Positions 16,652 through 24,843 are shown, numbered from the stretch's first letter. The stretch is DNA of 64,000 nt from Thalassobacillus devorans (GCF_011761345.1 NZ_JAASRY010000006.1:62001-126000); one strand, 5' to 3'. The notes: generated by a model not told the origin, from the letters alone. Translations and numbers: made by a program.

Positions 16652-17004
16652 TGTTTCTCCTCCCCTCCCCATGACAAAATTTCCTTCTCATCTAAAATGT
16701 TCTGTTCGTAATGACGCCATTTTTTCTTCAGGTATCCATACCCTTTGGTTGTTCGGTATTCCTTGTTGTCCAATCGGTGCAACGACTCTTTTTCTTCCTG
16801 TGTCATTTTCCTGACATTGGACCTTTTCACCACCCAGATATCCGCGACAGGCTGTCTGCGCATGAAATTCTCCTGTGCCATGACAAGCGCGATCTCTTCA
16901 TTTGGCGCCAATAGGCTAAACTGATGCTGGACCTGGTCTCCATTCGACTTACTGCTGAAAACTTCAAATTCCTGATAAAAATCCCGTCCATTATTCGTCG
17001 TCAT
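16648..17004 (-). CDS. paaB: phenylacetyl-CoA epoxidase subunit PaaB
   Basis: 118 residues, slightly longer than the usual ~95 because of a tail rich in charged residues. The PaaB signature is visible: FYQEFEVFSSKSNGDQVQHQ, FSLLAPNEEIALVMAQENFM and DIWVVKRSNVRKM. PaaB bridges PaaAC dimers in the epoxidase complex. The ATG at 17004 has correct spacing from GGGGGG; another ATG six bases upstream is too close. Four-base overlap with paaC. Confidence 0.92.
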   Translation of the reverse strand: MTTNNGRDFYQEFEVFSSKSNGDQVQHQFSLLAPNEEIALVMAQENFMRRQPVADIWVVKRSNVRKMTQEEKESLHRLDNKEYRTTKGYGYLKKKWRHYEQNILDEKEILSWGGEEKQ

Positions 17005-17023
17005 TTCCATCCCCCCGTCTTTT

Positions 17024-17992
17024 TCACACGACTGCGCCGTCTGGACTTAATGCTTCACGTACCCACGCATTATTTTCATAAGCGGTAATTCTCAAATCCA
17101 GACGATCTTTTGATTTAGGGCCGTTATTTCGTACAATCTCTTTAAATTTATTCCAATCCGGCTGGCGGTACGCCCACTTTCCCTTCTCCTTATCGTAATG
17201 GAGCGTTTCATCCGGAATTGTCAAACCAAGGGAAAGCACTCTAGGGATATATTTATCCAGGAAAGCCTGACGCAGCTCCTCATTGGTCTTTGTCCGGATA
17301 CGATACTTGATTGTAGTATCCTGCTTCGAAGCACCGGTCGTGCTGGAGCTTGCCGGGCCAAAGAACATGAGCAATGATTCCCACCAGCGGTCAATGGCAT
17401 CCTGGATCAACGCGCGCTGTTCTTCCGTTCCTTCTGCCAGTGCCATGATGATTGCCTCTCCATGCTGGGCATGAAATACTTCTTCTGCACAAATACGTTT
17501 CAATGCCCTGGCATATGGGCCATAAGAAGCCTTCAGCATATTGGTTTGCGTAATGATCGCCGCGCCATCAACCAGCCAGCCGATCAACCCCGCGTCTCCC
17601 CATGTAGGTGCCGGCATATGGAACACATTATGAAACTTTAAATCTCCACGGAATAAATCTTGCATAATTTCTTCCCTTGTTTTTCCCAATGGCTTCATCA
17701 AGTCTTCCGCTACCCTCAATAGCAGCTGCCCATGACCCATTTCATCCTGCACTTTAGCCATGATTCCCAATTTCCTTCGCAATGATGGAGCTTTTGGCAC
17801 CCATTCTTTCTCAGGAAGTGCCCCCATGATTTCACTGATTCCATGCATAGATATCAATTTAATCAATGTCATCCGGTATTCGTCGGGCATCCAGTCATCC
17901 GCTTCAATCTTATCCCCTTGCTCAATCCGCTCCATAAAATGAGCGTGTTTTTCTTCTTCAGATAGACGATCATAGGATAAAGTCGTCGACAT
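17024..17992 (-). CDS. paaA: phenylacetyl-CoA epoxidase catalytic subunit PaaA
   Basis: 322 residues. It holds the carboxylate-bridged di-iron site that epoxidises the aromatic ring of phenylacetyl-CoA using O2. Iron ligands lie in the helices containing VQDEMGHGQLLLRVAEDL and ICAEEVFHAQHGEAII (ExxH patterns). The ATG at 17992 is seven bases from AAAGGAGG; the 11-codon upstream extension starts inside the leader. First gene of the operon paaA-B-C-D-ethD-F-G. The electron-donating reductase PaaE is not found in the window. Confidence 0.94.
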   Translation of the reverse strand: MSTTLSYDRLSEEEKHAHFMERIEQGDKIEADDWMPDEYRMTLIKLISMHGISEIMGALPEKEWVPKAPSLRRKLGIMAKVQDEMGHGQLLLRVAEDLMKPLGKTREEIMQDLFRGDLKFHNVFHMPAPTWGDAGLIGWLVDGAAIITQTNMLKASYGPYARALKRICAEEVFHAQHGEAIIMALAEGTEEQRALIQDAIDRWWESLLMFFGPASSSTTGASKQDTTIKYRIRTKTNEELRQAFLDKYIPRVLSLGLTIPDETLHYDKEKGKWAYRQPDWNKFKEIVRNNGPKSKDRLDLRITAYENNAWVREALSPDGAVV

Positions 17993-17999
17993 ATCTTTA

Positions 18000-18343
18000 C
18001 CTCCTTTATAATCATTACGATTCACAAACGTTTCAGTTAAATCTGTAATTGTTGATTGCTGAATGTTTCCTTGTCGTTAAACCTTCCTTCAAGCAAGTAC
18101 AAGTAGTTTGAATAAGAAAAGGTTATTGGATTATGTACGAAGTGCAACAATTCCATTTATATAACGTTATAAAATCGTAACGATAAATATGTGTTATATT
18201 GTTTAACATAACGATACCGTGACAATAGTAAAAAGTCAATACGTTTTCAGAAAATTATAAAGAATACAAAACTATAAAAACCTGAACCATCTGCGGAGAG
18301 CTTTGTGAGATTCATCTAACTAGAGCTTTAAGAAATAAATATA
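18000..18343. promoter_or_regulatory. paa operon control region with operator-like palindromes
   Basis: About 350 bases without a gene. Seen directly: ACAAACGTTTCA (18024-18035), ten of twelve positions of a palindrome centred on CG, just upstream of the paaA ribosome site; ATAACGTTAT (18161-18170), a perfect palindrome; ATCGTAACGAT (18174-18184), a perfect odd palindrome; and AACATAACGAT near 18204-18214. LacI-family regulators bind CG-centred palindromes, and one is encoded next door. I cannot place the promoter with confidence. Confidence 0.45.
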
Positions 18344-18379
18344 AAAGCAGCCGCTCATTGGAGTATGAGCGGCTGCTTT
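18344..18379. terminator. intrinsic terminator of the LacI-type regulator gene
   Basis: Perfect 14-bp stem AAAGCAGCCGCTCA / TGAGCGGCTGCTTT followed on the minus strand by TTATATTTATTTC. It isolates the regulator transcript from paaA. Confidence 0.92.
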
Positions 18380-18388
18380 CCTGTTTTC

Positions 18389-19348
18389 TTATACCGTTTT
18401 TCGTTCAATTAGCTGGAAAGGCAATGCTTTGTGAACAACCTGGTCACTTTTGGCTTGCCTGAATGCCTCAGCTCCGATTTCATGAAGCGGGAGCCGGATG
18501 GTAGTGATTTGTAATGCCTTTGCTAAAGGCTGGTCGTCAAAACCAACAATAGCAAGCCTTTCAGGAACGGTTATCCCCAGTTTTTCAGCTTCTAACAGAA
18601 GACCTGAAGCTACCAGGTCATTGGTTACGACAAGAGCTGTTGGTGCGTCCTCGTGTTTCGTCCATTCCTGAAGCACGCGGGCACCATCTTTCATATGTAA
18701 ACACTTCTCAAAAATCCATTCATCTCTCATCGGTTCTCCGAGCTTCTCCAGCTGATCGCAATAGGCTTCATGTCTTTTTTGACTATTGCTGCCTTCTCTT
18801 CTGCTTATACAATAGCCGATTTTCCGGTGACCCTTTTCCATTAACACGTTCATCCCCAGTTGAAAAGCCTGGTAATGGTCAATAAAGATGGTCGATATCT
18901 CATCGTCCAGTTTATTTTCACAAGCTACTACCGGTCCATAGGTACGATATTTTTTCAGGACTTGCCACGGTGAATTCCTCGAAGTGAAAATTACGCCATC
19001 GACCTGTTTGAGACGCAGCATATCCAGTGCTTCGATTTCTTTTTCCGCTTCATAATTCGTCTGGATGACCATCAGCTTATAACCGTCACCTTCCGCCGCA
19101 TCTGCAATCCCTTCCAGCAGCCTGCTGAAATAAGGATGATTGATATAAGGGAGGACCACACCAATCACGGATGTCTTCCCTTTGGAAAGATGGACCGCAT
19201 TAATGTTCTGCTGGTAATCAAGCTGCTCCACAGCTTCCCATACCGCTTTTCTTTTTTCTTCTTTTACATAGGGGTGGTTGTTAAGCACACGGGAAACGGT
19301 GGTGACCGATACATGGGCCAGCTTTGCGATATCACGGATATTGCTCAT
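18389..19348 (-). CDS. LacI-family transcriptional regulator
   Basis: 319 residues: N-terminal helix-turn-helix (IRDIAKLAHVSVTTVSRVLN) with the hinge helix NINAVHLSKGKT, then a periplasmic-binding-protein-like effector domain (IGVVLPYINHPYFSRLLEGI, VDGVIFTSRN, APTALVVTNDLVASGLL, AIVGFDDQPLA). The ribosome site AAAAGGAGGGG precedes the ATG. It lies upstream of the paa operon on the same strand behind its own terminator. Control of paa is possible, but many LacI proteins answer to sugars, and bacilli more often use TetR-type PaaR for phenylacetate. Confidence 0.9.
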   Translation of the reverse strand: MSNIRDIAKLAHVSVTTVSRVLNNHPYVKEEKRKAVWEAVEQLDYQQNINAVHLSKGKTSVIGVVLPYINHPYFSRLLEGIADAAEGDGYKLMVIQTNYEAEKEIEALDMLRLKQVDGVIFTSRNSPWQVLKKYRTYGPVVACENKLDDEISTIFIDHYQAFQLGMNVLMEKGHRKIGYCISRREGSNSQKRHEAYCDQLEKLGEPMRDEWIFEKCLHMKDGARVLQEWTKHEDAPTALVVTNDLVASGLLLEAEKLGITVPERLAIVGFDDQPLAKALQITTIRLPLHEIGAEAFRQAKSDQVVHKALPFQLIERKTV

Positions 19349-19426
19349 CCCTTCCCCTCCTTTTTTCCGAAGTCTCCTCAGCGCCTCATGTGGAAAACTT
19401 CATTTTCACTAATCTTTTTAAAAAAT

Positions 19427-20113
19427 GGCTCTGTTAAACTTTATTGTTGATTTTTCAAAATAGGCTTATTCCACAATAGGGCCGAAAAGTCGAAGACTTG
19501 ATTTCGAGACATTATTTGAGGAATAGGAGCGTTGGGGAAGGATTCGCTTTCCAGCTTCATCGCCTAGACACTCGCGACATAAGCAGTCCATCAACGGGAA
19601 GAAAGACAACTTCCCTTTTGCTGTTCTGCTTATGCGTGTCGTGTCTACCAAGGTGATTACGCATTAATTTCTTTCCTGCGGGGAACCTGGCGAGCCTCCT
19701 CAGGCAAGCCTTGCGGGGTCTCGCCTTGCTCATTCTCCCGCGGGAGTCTCACCCTTCCCCCACGCCCCTTGCCAGATAAGATACTCGAAATTGTGTTTAG
19801 AAAGTCCAGCCCTTTTTGTGATTAAAATCCTATCACTATGGTTAATTGACCGTATTTTCTGCTCTAAAAATACTCTATTTCTGATGGAAGTTTCGAGACT
19901 CTAACAAACGTAAGGTGGCGGGGAAAACGGTGAGACTCCTGTGGGATGAACATGAGCGGTGAGATCCCGCAAGGCGAAGCCTGAGGAAGCTCACCACATG
20001 CCCACGGAAAGCGATCCGTTTTCCCAGCTGCCATAATCGCAATCAAAAGTCTCGAAACTGAGTCTTCAGCAATTGGGAGCTTTGTAAAATCAACACGGAG
20101 CTTTAACAGAGCC
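19427..20113. repeat. dispersed palindromic (MITE-like) repeat, copy B
   Basis: Largest copy, about 687 bases. Outer ends are inverted: GGCTCTGTTAAA (19427-19438) and TTTAACAGAGCC (20102-20113), with similarity continuing inward (TTGTTGATTTTT against AAAATCAACA). The family core lies at 19486-19509 and its inverse TCTCGAAACTGAGTCTTC at 20050-20067. Inside are the 95-base hairpin module (19552-19646), the GC-rich palindromic module twice in opposite orientation (19689-19725 and 19958-19995), and an inner inverted pair GGGGAAAACGG / CCGTTTTCCC. No transposase. Short open frames in it are not credible genes. Confidence 0.78.
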
Positions 20114-20183
20114 AAAAAAAATAACCCTTGCTCTGAAACGCGTTTCATAACTTAAAGTATAACCAACAAAGGAGGTGGAAAAC

Positions 20184-20312
20184 ATGGTCGGCATACTCGT
20201 CTTGCTTATGATGTGTCTCGTAGTACTTGCCGGAGCACATGTTGTCGTGAAAAATCCAACCTCTGCTGAACCGCACAGCATTGAGGGTTTCCAAGATTAT
20301 TTCATTAAGTGA
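20184..20312 (+). CDS. small single-span membrane peptide (42 aa)
   Basis: ATG at 20184 eight bases after a strong AAAGGAGGTGG site. The product starts with a hydrophobic span (MVGILVLLMMCLVVLAGAHV) followed by a short polar tail ending QDYFIK. The stop overlaps the end of the convergent DNA glycosylase gene by 16 bases. Below usual annotation length limits; the ribosome site and the clean membrane-anchor composition are the support. Function unknown. Confidence 0.6.
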   Translation: MVGILVLLMMCLVVLAGAHVVVKNPTSAEPHSIEGFQDYFIK

Positions 20313-20932
20313 TCCTTTACCCGGTCGAGTGCCTGATAGATTTCATCTTTGATCACCGGGTTATAAAAAACCGCCGCGGGATGGTACAAGGGAATAATCG
20401 TGTAGGATTTTTCCGTATAGGTATAGTCTTTCCCATCGGTTTCTATTAACTTTTTCACCGGCGTTTCTATTGGACTCCCGACAATTTTGGTCATTTTATC
20501 TTTTCGGCCCGTCAACCGTTCATAAGCGACACTGCCAAGCGCAATGATTAAATGGGGGTTCATCTTTGCGATTTGGTAATCAAGGATGGGAGCATGAGCC
20601 AGAATTTCCTTTTGATTCGGCTTCCGGTTGGCCTTACGCTTCCCTCCTGTCCCTTTCTTGTTCGTCTTGACCCATTTATATGGCCTGCTGCGAACCGCAC
20701 TGGTAATATAGACATCCTCCCTGGTCAATCCCAAATACTCCAATTGTTTGTCCAACTCTTTACCGGCGCGTCCGATGAACGGTTTTCCTTCCACGGCTTC
20801 TTGTTCACCAGGTGCTTCGCCGACAATCATGATATCTCCATTTTCATTGCCCGCACCGATGACCAGTCCTTCGGTATCATAGGGAGCAATTCGTTCTTCC
20901 GCAAGTTTCACTAATTCTTCTGGTAATTCCAT
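20297..20932 (-). CDS. uracil-DNA glycosylase superfamily protein (family 4/5-like, no cysteines)
   Basis: 211 residues. Motif A GEAPGEQEAVEGKPFIGRAG (about residues 38-57) and a C-terminal LYHPAAVFYNP segment match family 4/5-type uracil-DNA glycosylases, which remove uracil from DNA in base excision repair. The expected four cysteines of the [4Fe-4S] cluster are absent; the protein has no cysteine at all. A basic KKGTGGKRKANRKPNQKE insertion could contact DNA. The start at 20932 has AAGGTG seven bases upstream; the ATG at 20947 lacks a ribosome site. Confidence 0.8.
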   Translation of the reverse strand: MELPEELVKLAEERIAPYDTEGLVIGAGNENGDIMIVGEAPGEQEAVEGKPFIGRAGKELDKQLEYLGLTREDVYITSAVRSRPYKWVKTNKKGTGGKRKANRKPNQKEILAHAPILDYQIAKMNPHLIIALGSVAYERLTGRKDKMTKIVGSPIETPVKKLIETDGKDYTYTEKSYTIIPLYHPAAVFYNPVIKDEIYQALDRVKDHLMK

Positions 20933-21043
20933 CTCTATCACCTTCATAATTCAAGTTAATGTCCTCTTTAAGCGGTTTTTACCCTTCCTGACACCATCCA
21001 AAACCGTACGCTATCTCCTAATTTTCTTTAAGGTATCACAAAA

Positions 21044-21076
21044 AATGTGCAAGAGACACCATGCCCCTTACACATT
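21044..21076 (-). terminator. intrinsic terminator of the cation exchanger gene
   Basis: Imperfect stem AATGTGTAAG / CTTGCACATT on the minus strand followed by TTTTTT. It starts right at the stop codon of the exchanger. Confidence 0.65.
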
Positions 21077-21079
21077 CTT

Positions 21080-22066
21080 TTATTTCATTAAAAACATCAG
21101 TACGATAGCAGCTAAATATACTCCTGAGATCAGTAAGGATGGATAGATGTAACCGAAGGTAGTACGACGCTGCTTTCTGGTTATATTATATAAAATTAAC
21201 AGAACGATCACGATGGTACTGCCACTGGTGACAAGGTGAGTGGGTGCAGCATGCTGGAATAAATTATTTCCAAAGTAAATGGCATCTGTGAAGGAAAGCA
21301 GCATCACGTTGAAAGCACTGCTTCCAAGCATGGAACTTACCGCCATGTTGTAATTTCTTAACTTTAACACCGTTGCCACACTTACCGCATCAGGCAAAGA
21401 AGTACTAGCTCCGACCAGGATCGATCCTATAAATGTTGTCCCCAGACCGGTGATTTGGGCAATCTGGTCAGCCGTTACCGTCAACACGGAGCCGGCAATC
21501 ATAATCAACACTCCGTACAAAAGAAACCGGGAAACCACCTGATTTTTAGTATGGTCATCAAAACGACGATTCTCCCTCGACCTGCGCTTCACCTTTTCCT
21601 CGGAACGACTGTTGATCCATTTTATTCCTCCGAAATATAACAAGACGAGCACGACCGAAGTGTAACCAACATGATAGATACCCTCAGGCAATGTCAGGGA
21701 CAACGCAATCATGACCACCATTGTCATGACAATCAATAAATAGCTGTATAATTTACTTTCCTTGTTTGTATGCCACATGACCTGTTGGCGTCGATAATGG
21801 ATATCTAATAAAGCTAATGCAAATAGATTGAATAAATTACTACCAAGTAAATTACCAATAGCCAAATCCGGACTATCAATAATGATGGCGGTAGCACTCG
21901 CCGTTAGCTCTGGCAACGAGATAGCTACCCCAATCAATATCCCGACAAATGCAGAGGATGCTCTCGTCTTCTCTTTCACTCCATCCCCATAGCTTGCCAG
22001 CTGAACTGCGAGGTAATAGGCAGCTATTGCGGAAAGCAGAAATAATACAAACATTAATATATCCAT
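21080..22066 (-). CDS. CaCA-superfamily Na+(H+)/Ca2+-type exchanger
   Basis: 328 residues, about ten membrane spans in two homologous halves. Each half carries the alpha-repeat: GVAISLPELTASATAI followed by AIGNLLGSNLFNLF, and GASTSLPDAVSVATV followed by SSMLGSSAFNVML. A basic cytosolic loop (EEKVKRRSRENRRFDDH) lies between them. Members exchange Ca2+ (sometimes K+ or Mn2+) for Na+ or H+ in the cytoplasmic membrane. The first repeat has Pro-Glu and the second Pro-Asp at the ion site. ATG with AAGGGG eight bases upstream. Confidence 0.88.
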   Translation of the reverse strand: MDILMFVLFLLSAIAAYYLAVQLASYGDGVKEKTRASSAFVGILIGVAISLPELTASATAIIIDSPDLAIGNLLGSNLFNLFALALLDIHYRRQQVMWHTNKESKLYSYLLIVMTMVVMIALSLTLPEGIYHVGYTSVVLVLLYFGGIKWINSRSEEKVKRRSRENRRFDDHTKNQVVSRFLLYGVLIMIAGSVLTVTADQIAQITGLGTTFIGSILVGASTSLPDAVSVATVLKLRNYNMAVSSMLGSSAFNVMLLSFTDAIYFGNNLFQHAAPTHLVTSGSTIVIVLLILYNITRKQRRTTFGYIYPSLLISGVYLAAIVLMFLMK

Positions 22067-22189
22067 AAACTAACCCCTTGTTATTGTCGTTAACCCTATA
22101 CCATTACCACCGCTATACCATTGTAAAACCAGCTAAACTTTCCCAGATCAGACAATTACCAAAAGCGACTTCTTCAACAACAAGCCCAA

Positions 22190-22296
22190 AAAGTCGAAGA
22201 CTTGATCTCGAGATGTATGTCTGGATAACGGTCCGTTGGGGAACGACTCCCTTTCCAATCATGGTAACGGACCCATTATCTTGAAACTGGACCTTC
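22190..22296. repeat. dispersed palindromic repeat, copy C (short)
   Basis: Begins with the core AAAGTCGAAGACTTGATC (22190-22213, one mismatch to the other copies) and ends with TCTTGAAACTGGACCTTC (22279-22296), a 14-of-18 match to the inverse core. Inside lie GGTCCGTT and AACGGACC as inverted arms. Flanking CACGGAG (about 22326) is shared with the right flank of copy B. Confidence 0.6.
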
Positions 22297-22355
22297 GGCG
22301 TAAGAAGCTTAACCTGCAAAAGTATCACGGAGATTTTTTAAGGCTAATGTAAAAA

Positions 22356-22389
22356 AGGAGGCACCCTTCTACATAGAAGGGCACCTCTC
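22356..22389 (-). terminator. intrinsic terminator of the flavoprotein gene
   Basis: Stem AGAGGTGCCCTTCT / AGAAGGGTGCCTCCT with loop ATGT on the minus strand, followed by TTTTT. Lies 16 bases past the stop at 22405. Confidence 0.88.
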
Positions 22390-22404
22390 TATAAAGCTAT
22401 AACC

Positions 22405-23523
22405 TTATTGATCAATAGATTCTGCAACATCGTAGTCCTCAGGAGACAGTTCCGTCTCTTCTCCTGATGCCAGCCTGGCAAGTTCGGCTCCCAGGTATGG
22501 TCCCACGGTAAGTCCTGATGCACCTAAACCATTTGCCATGAGGATACCTTCCAATCCCGGCACAGCACCGAATACAGGTAGAAATCCAGGTGTGAACGGC
22601 CGGAATCCTACCCTTGCTTCCAGCATGGAACTGTCTGCTAAACCAGGAGCTATCTTCAGGGCTTTATCAAATATTTCATGCAGCCCTCCAGCGGTAACAC
22701 GGCAATCAAAGCCAGTATCATCCTCATGTGTCGCGCCCACGACGATGCGTCCTTTTTCAAAGGCAAGCATATATTGGGCCGTTGGAGGCATAACTACAGG
22801 CCATGTGCTCGTATCAGCTCCCGGAATTTCTAAATGCACAATTTGTGCACGCTGTCCGTATATTTTAAGGTTCACTCCCAGCGGCCGAAACAATTCTGCG
22901 CCCCAGGCACCAGCGGTGACAATTACTTTATCAGCCAGGAGCCGGTTGTCGCCCGTCTTTACTCCAATTACCTGCTTCCGTTCGTGAATCAACGAAGCAT
23001 TGGCATGACGAAAGTCAGCGCCATTTTTCACTGCGGCGCTGATCAGCGCGTGACGAAGCGCCTTGCCGTTGACCCTGGCTCCCCCGCTGACATGGACAGC
23101 CCCATATTCATCAGATAACGGGGGAAACAGCGCCTTTGTTTCTTCCGGGGATAACCGAGTGATCGTACCGATTTCAGGGGCGTCCTCCCTACGCTGATAA
23201 GCCCGCTGTTCCATTTTATCTAATTTCCCCTCATCCGTATGGAGACTGATCGCCCCGACTTTTTCATAACCGGTTTCCGTTTCTCCGTCCTCTTTCAATC
23301 GATCGATCAGCTCAGGGTAGTACCTGGCTCCTCCTTTTGCAAGGCGGTACCATTTTTTATTGCGGCGTTGTGTAAGCCACGGGCATACGATACCGGCAGC
23401 TGCATCTGTCGCCTGTCCCGGTTCGTTTCGATCAATCAAAGTGACCTCCGCTCCTGTTTTGGCTAGATGATAGGCAGTAGATGCGCCAAGGACCCCTGCC
23501 CCGACGACAATATAGGATTGCAT
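22405..23523 (-). CDS. FAD-dependent D-amino-acid oxidase/dehydrogenase-like protein
   Basis: 372 residues of the DAO/DadA/glycine oxidase superfamily. The dinucleotide-binding loop IVVGAGVLGASTAYHLAKTGAEVT and LIDRN are at the very N-terminus, then AAAGIVCPW, the substrate region VIVTAGAWGAELF, and the second FAD motif GILMANGLGASGLTVGPYLG near the C-terminus. It oxidises an amino acid or amine to an imino acid. Start at 23523 chosen from AAAAGGTG seven bases upstream. No partner gene defines the substrate. Confidence 0.87.
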   Translation of the reverse strand: MQSYIVVGAGVLGASTAYHLAKTGAEVTLIDRNEPGQATDAAAGIVCPWLTQRRNKKWYRLAKGGARYYPELIDRLKEDGETETGYEKVGAISLHTDEGKLDKMEQRAYQRREDAPEIGTITRLSPEETKALFPPLSDEYGAVHVSGGARVNGKALRHALISAAVKNGADFRHANASLIHERKQVIGVKTGDNRLLADKVIVTAGAWGAELFRPLGVNLKIYGQRAQIVHLEIPGADTSTWPVVMPPTAQYMLAFEKGRIVVGATHEDDTGFDCRVTAGGLHEIFDKALKIAPGLADSSMLEARVGFRPFTPGFLPVFGAVPGLEGILMANGLGASGLTVGPYLGAELARLASGEETELSPEDYDVAESIDQ

Positions 23524-23587
23524 GTGAAACACCTTTTCTTTGTTGTGTCTTATCACCTAGCTATTCTACAAGACATGGCTTACAGAC

Positions 23588-24091
23588 TCAATCTTTAGCA
23601 GCCATTCTCTTTACGGGCAGATGGAGGGTGAATTTCGTGTTGGCCCCCGTATAAGGCTCATAGCGTTCAAAGCCGTACCCTTCTATTTGTACATATCCAT
23701 TTTCATTAATCCATTTGTGCAAAAAGGGATAAGGATCAAAGCTGTGTTCAGCTGGGTCATAATCCAGGGCAGCGTAATCATGTTCATCAAATGTCCGGGA
23801 CACCATGCCGGAAGGGAGATTATCATGCCCGTCCACTTCGACTGCAGCTATCCATGTGAATGTCTCCGTGTCCGGGTTCCAGTTTTCAGGGTCGATAAAT
23901 ACTCCATAGGAAACCGGCGCATTCAGGCGATTTTCAATGTTGATCACTTGTTTCGTATGGAATTCTTCCATAAGCCTCGGAATCTTCACGTCCTTCTCGA
24001 CCATCGTTGTTTCACAAGCTGCTCCCATTACCTTGAAACTTTCCAATTTGACTATTTTCGGCTCTGACAATGTCTTTATTTTTCCGCCCAT
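23588..24091 (-). CDS. GyrI/AraC-effector-binding-domain protein
   Basis: 167 residues with the effector-binding fold of the BmrR/GyrI (SOUL-like) type: IVKLESFKVMGAACETT, a middle stretch VSYGVFIDPENWNPDTETFTW, AAVEVDGHDNLPSGMVSRTF, and a terminal YEPYTGANTKFTLHLPVK. No DNA-binding domain is attached, so it probably binds or hydrolyses a small molecule by itself. The ATG at 24091 follows AAAAAGGAGGAG; the longer frame is not supported. Single-gene unit. Confidence 0.75.
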   Translation of the reverse strand: MGGKIKTLSEPKIVKLESFKVMGAACETTMVEKDVKIPRLMEEFHTKQVINIENRLNAPVSYGVFIDPENWNPDTETFTWIAAVEVDGHDNLPSGMVSRTFDEHDYAALDYDPAEHSFDPYPFLHKWINENGYVQIEGYGFERYEPYTGANTKFTLHLPVKRMAAKD

Positions 24092-24282
24092 GTCGAATCT
24101 CCTCCTTTTTAGAGAAGTTCTAGACGGAGACCACAATTCCTTCCACAGCTAATGTAAAATCATTCTTATTACTTATAAAAATGAAACATTCGCCCTGCAC
24201 CTTACTTTTTATAGGCGGATGCTCTCCCCTTCTTCCGCACTTGCACATATCCTAATTAAAATGACGATAGGAGGAGAAAGAA

Positions 24283-24576
24283 ATGTATGAACACCCGGAA
24301 AATCATCTGATGGAAAGAGGTTTCTGCATCTTTCCCGGCTATAAATGGTGCGGACCGGGTTGCAGCGGACCTGGCGCGCCAGTGAATGGGGTGGATATGT
24401 GCTGTATGTACCATGATATTTGTTACCAACAGTATGGTCCTTCGTGCTACTGCGACCGTGCTTTCATGGAGTGCCTGCAAACCAGAATCAACCCTTACAC
24501 TCTAGAAGGAAGGCATGCACGCACGATTTATAACTATATGAAATTTCAACAGCTGTTCACCTGTTTGCTTGGATAA
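24283..24576 (+). CDS. small phospholipase-A2-like protein (parvovirus VP1-type domain)
   Basis: 97 residues, rich in cysteine (ten Cys). FPGYKWCGPG (17-26) corresponds to the calcium-binding loop, and VDMCCMYHDICYQ (37-49) carries the His44-Asp45 catalytic pair of the secreted-PLA2 / Phospholip_A2_4 superfamily; CYCDRAFMECL continues the helix. Such domains hydrolyse the sn-2 ester of phospholipids. No signal peptide is visible, so it may work inside the cell, for instance in the mother cell or on the spore. ATG behind GATAGGAGGAG. Activity is inferred from motif only. Confidence 0.7.
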   Translation: MYEHPENHLMERGFCIFPGYKWCGPGCSGPGAPVNGVDMCCMYHDICYQQYGPSCYCDRAFMECLQTRINPYTLEGRHARTIYNYMKFQQLFTCLLG

Positions 24577-24578
24577 AA

Positions 24579-24617
24579 AAAGAGTAAAACGACTTCTCCC
24601 TGGTCGCTTTACTCTTT
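24579..24617. terminator. bidirectional intrinsic terminator
   Basis: Fifteen-bp stem AAAGAGTAAAACGAC / GTCGCTTTACTCTTT with a single mismatch, A-rich on the left and T-rich on the right. Shared by the PLA2-like gene and the convergent small membrane protein gene. Confidence 0.88.
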
Positions 24618-24621
24618 CTCT

Positions 24622-24843
24622 TTACTTAATGATCGGGTCTTTCTGTTCTGCCCGCTGTTTATTAATCGCTTCACGGACATGATATAGTTCAGCGAAAATC
24701 GCCGTTAGCAAAATAGTAATGATACTTAGGAAAGTCGAATAAATGCCGAGCTGTACGTCTCCAATCAATAGCCCAATCATCAGTCCGACAAATATACCAA
24801 TTCCTACATACAGTATTATCTTTTGAAAAGTCACCGAGTACAT
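24622..24843 (-). CDS. small two-span membrane protein, unknown function
   Basis: 73 residues: two hydrophobic spans (IILYVGIGIFVGLMIGLLIG and TFLSIITILLTAIFA) followed by a charged cytosolic tail (REAINKQRAEQKDPIIK). The ATG follows AAGAAGGAGAG. No family recognised. Convergent with the PLA2-like gene and sharing its terminator. Confidence 0.65.
   Translation of the reverse strand: MYSVTFQKIILYVGIGIFVGLMIGLLIGDVQLGIYSTFLSIITILLTAIFAELYHVREAINKQRAEQKDPIIK

Noticed and set aside
18020-18037. cre site at the paaA leader
   Set aside because: TGAAACGTTTGTGA has the CG one base out of register with the cre consensus, so a different operator is more likely.
19864-20281. Open frames of 94 and 63 codons on the minus strand
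   Set aside because: The first is inside repeat copy B; the second runs antisense to the better supported 42-residue gene at 20184.
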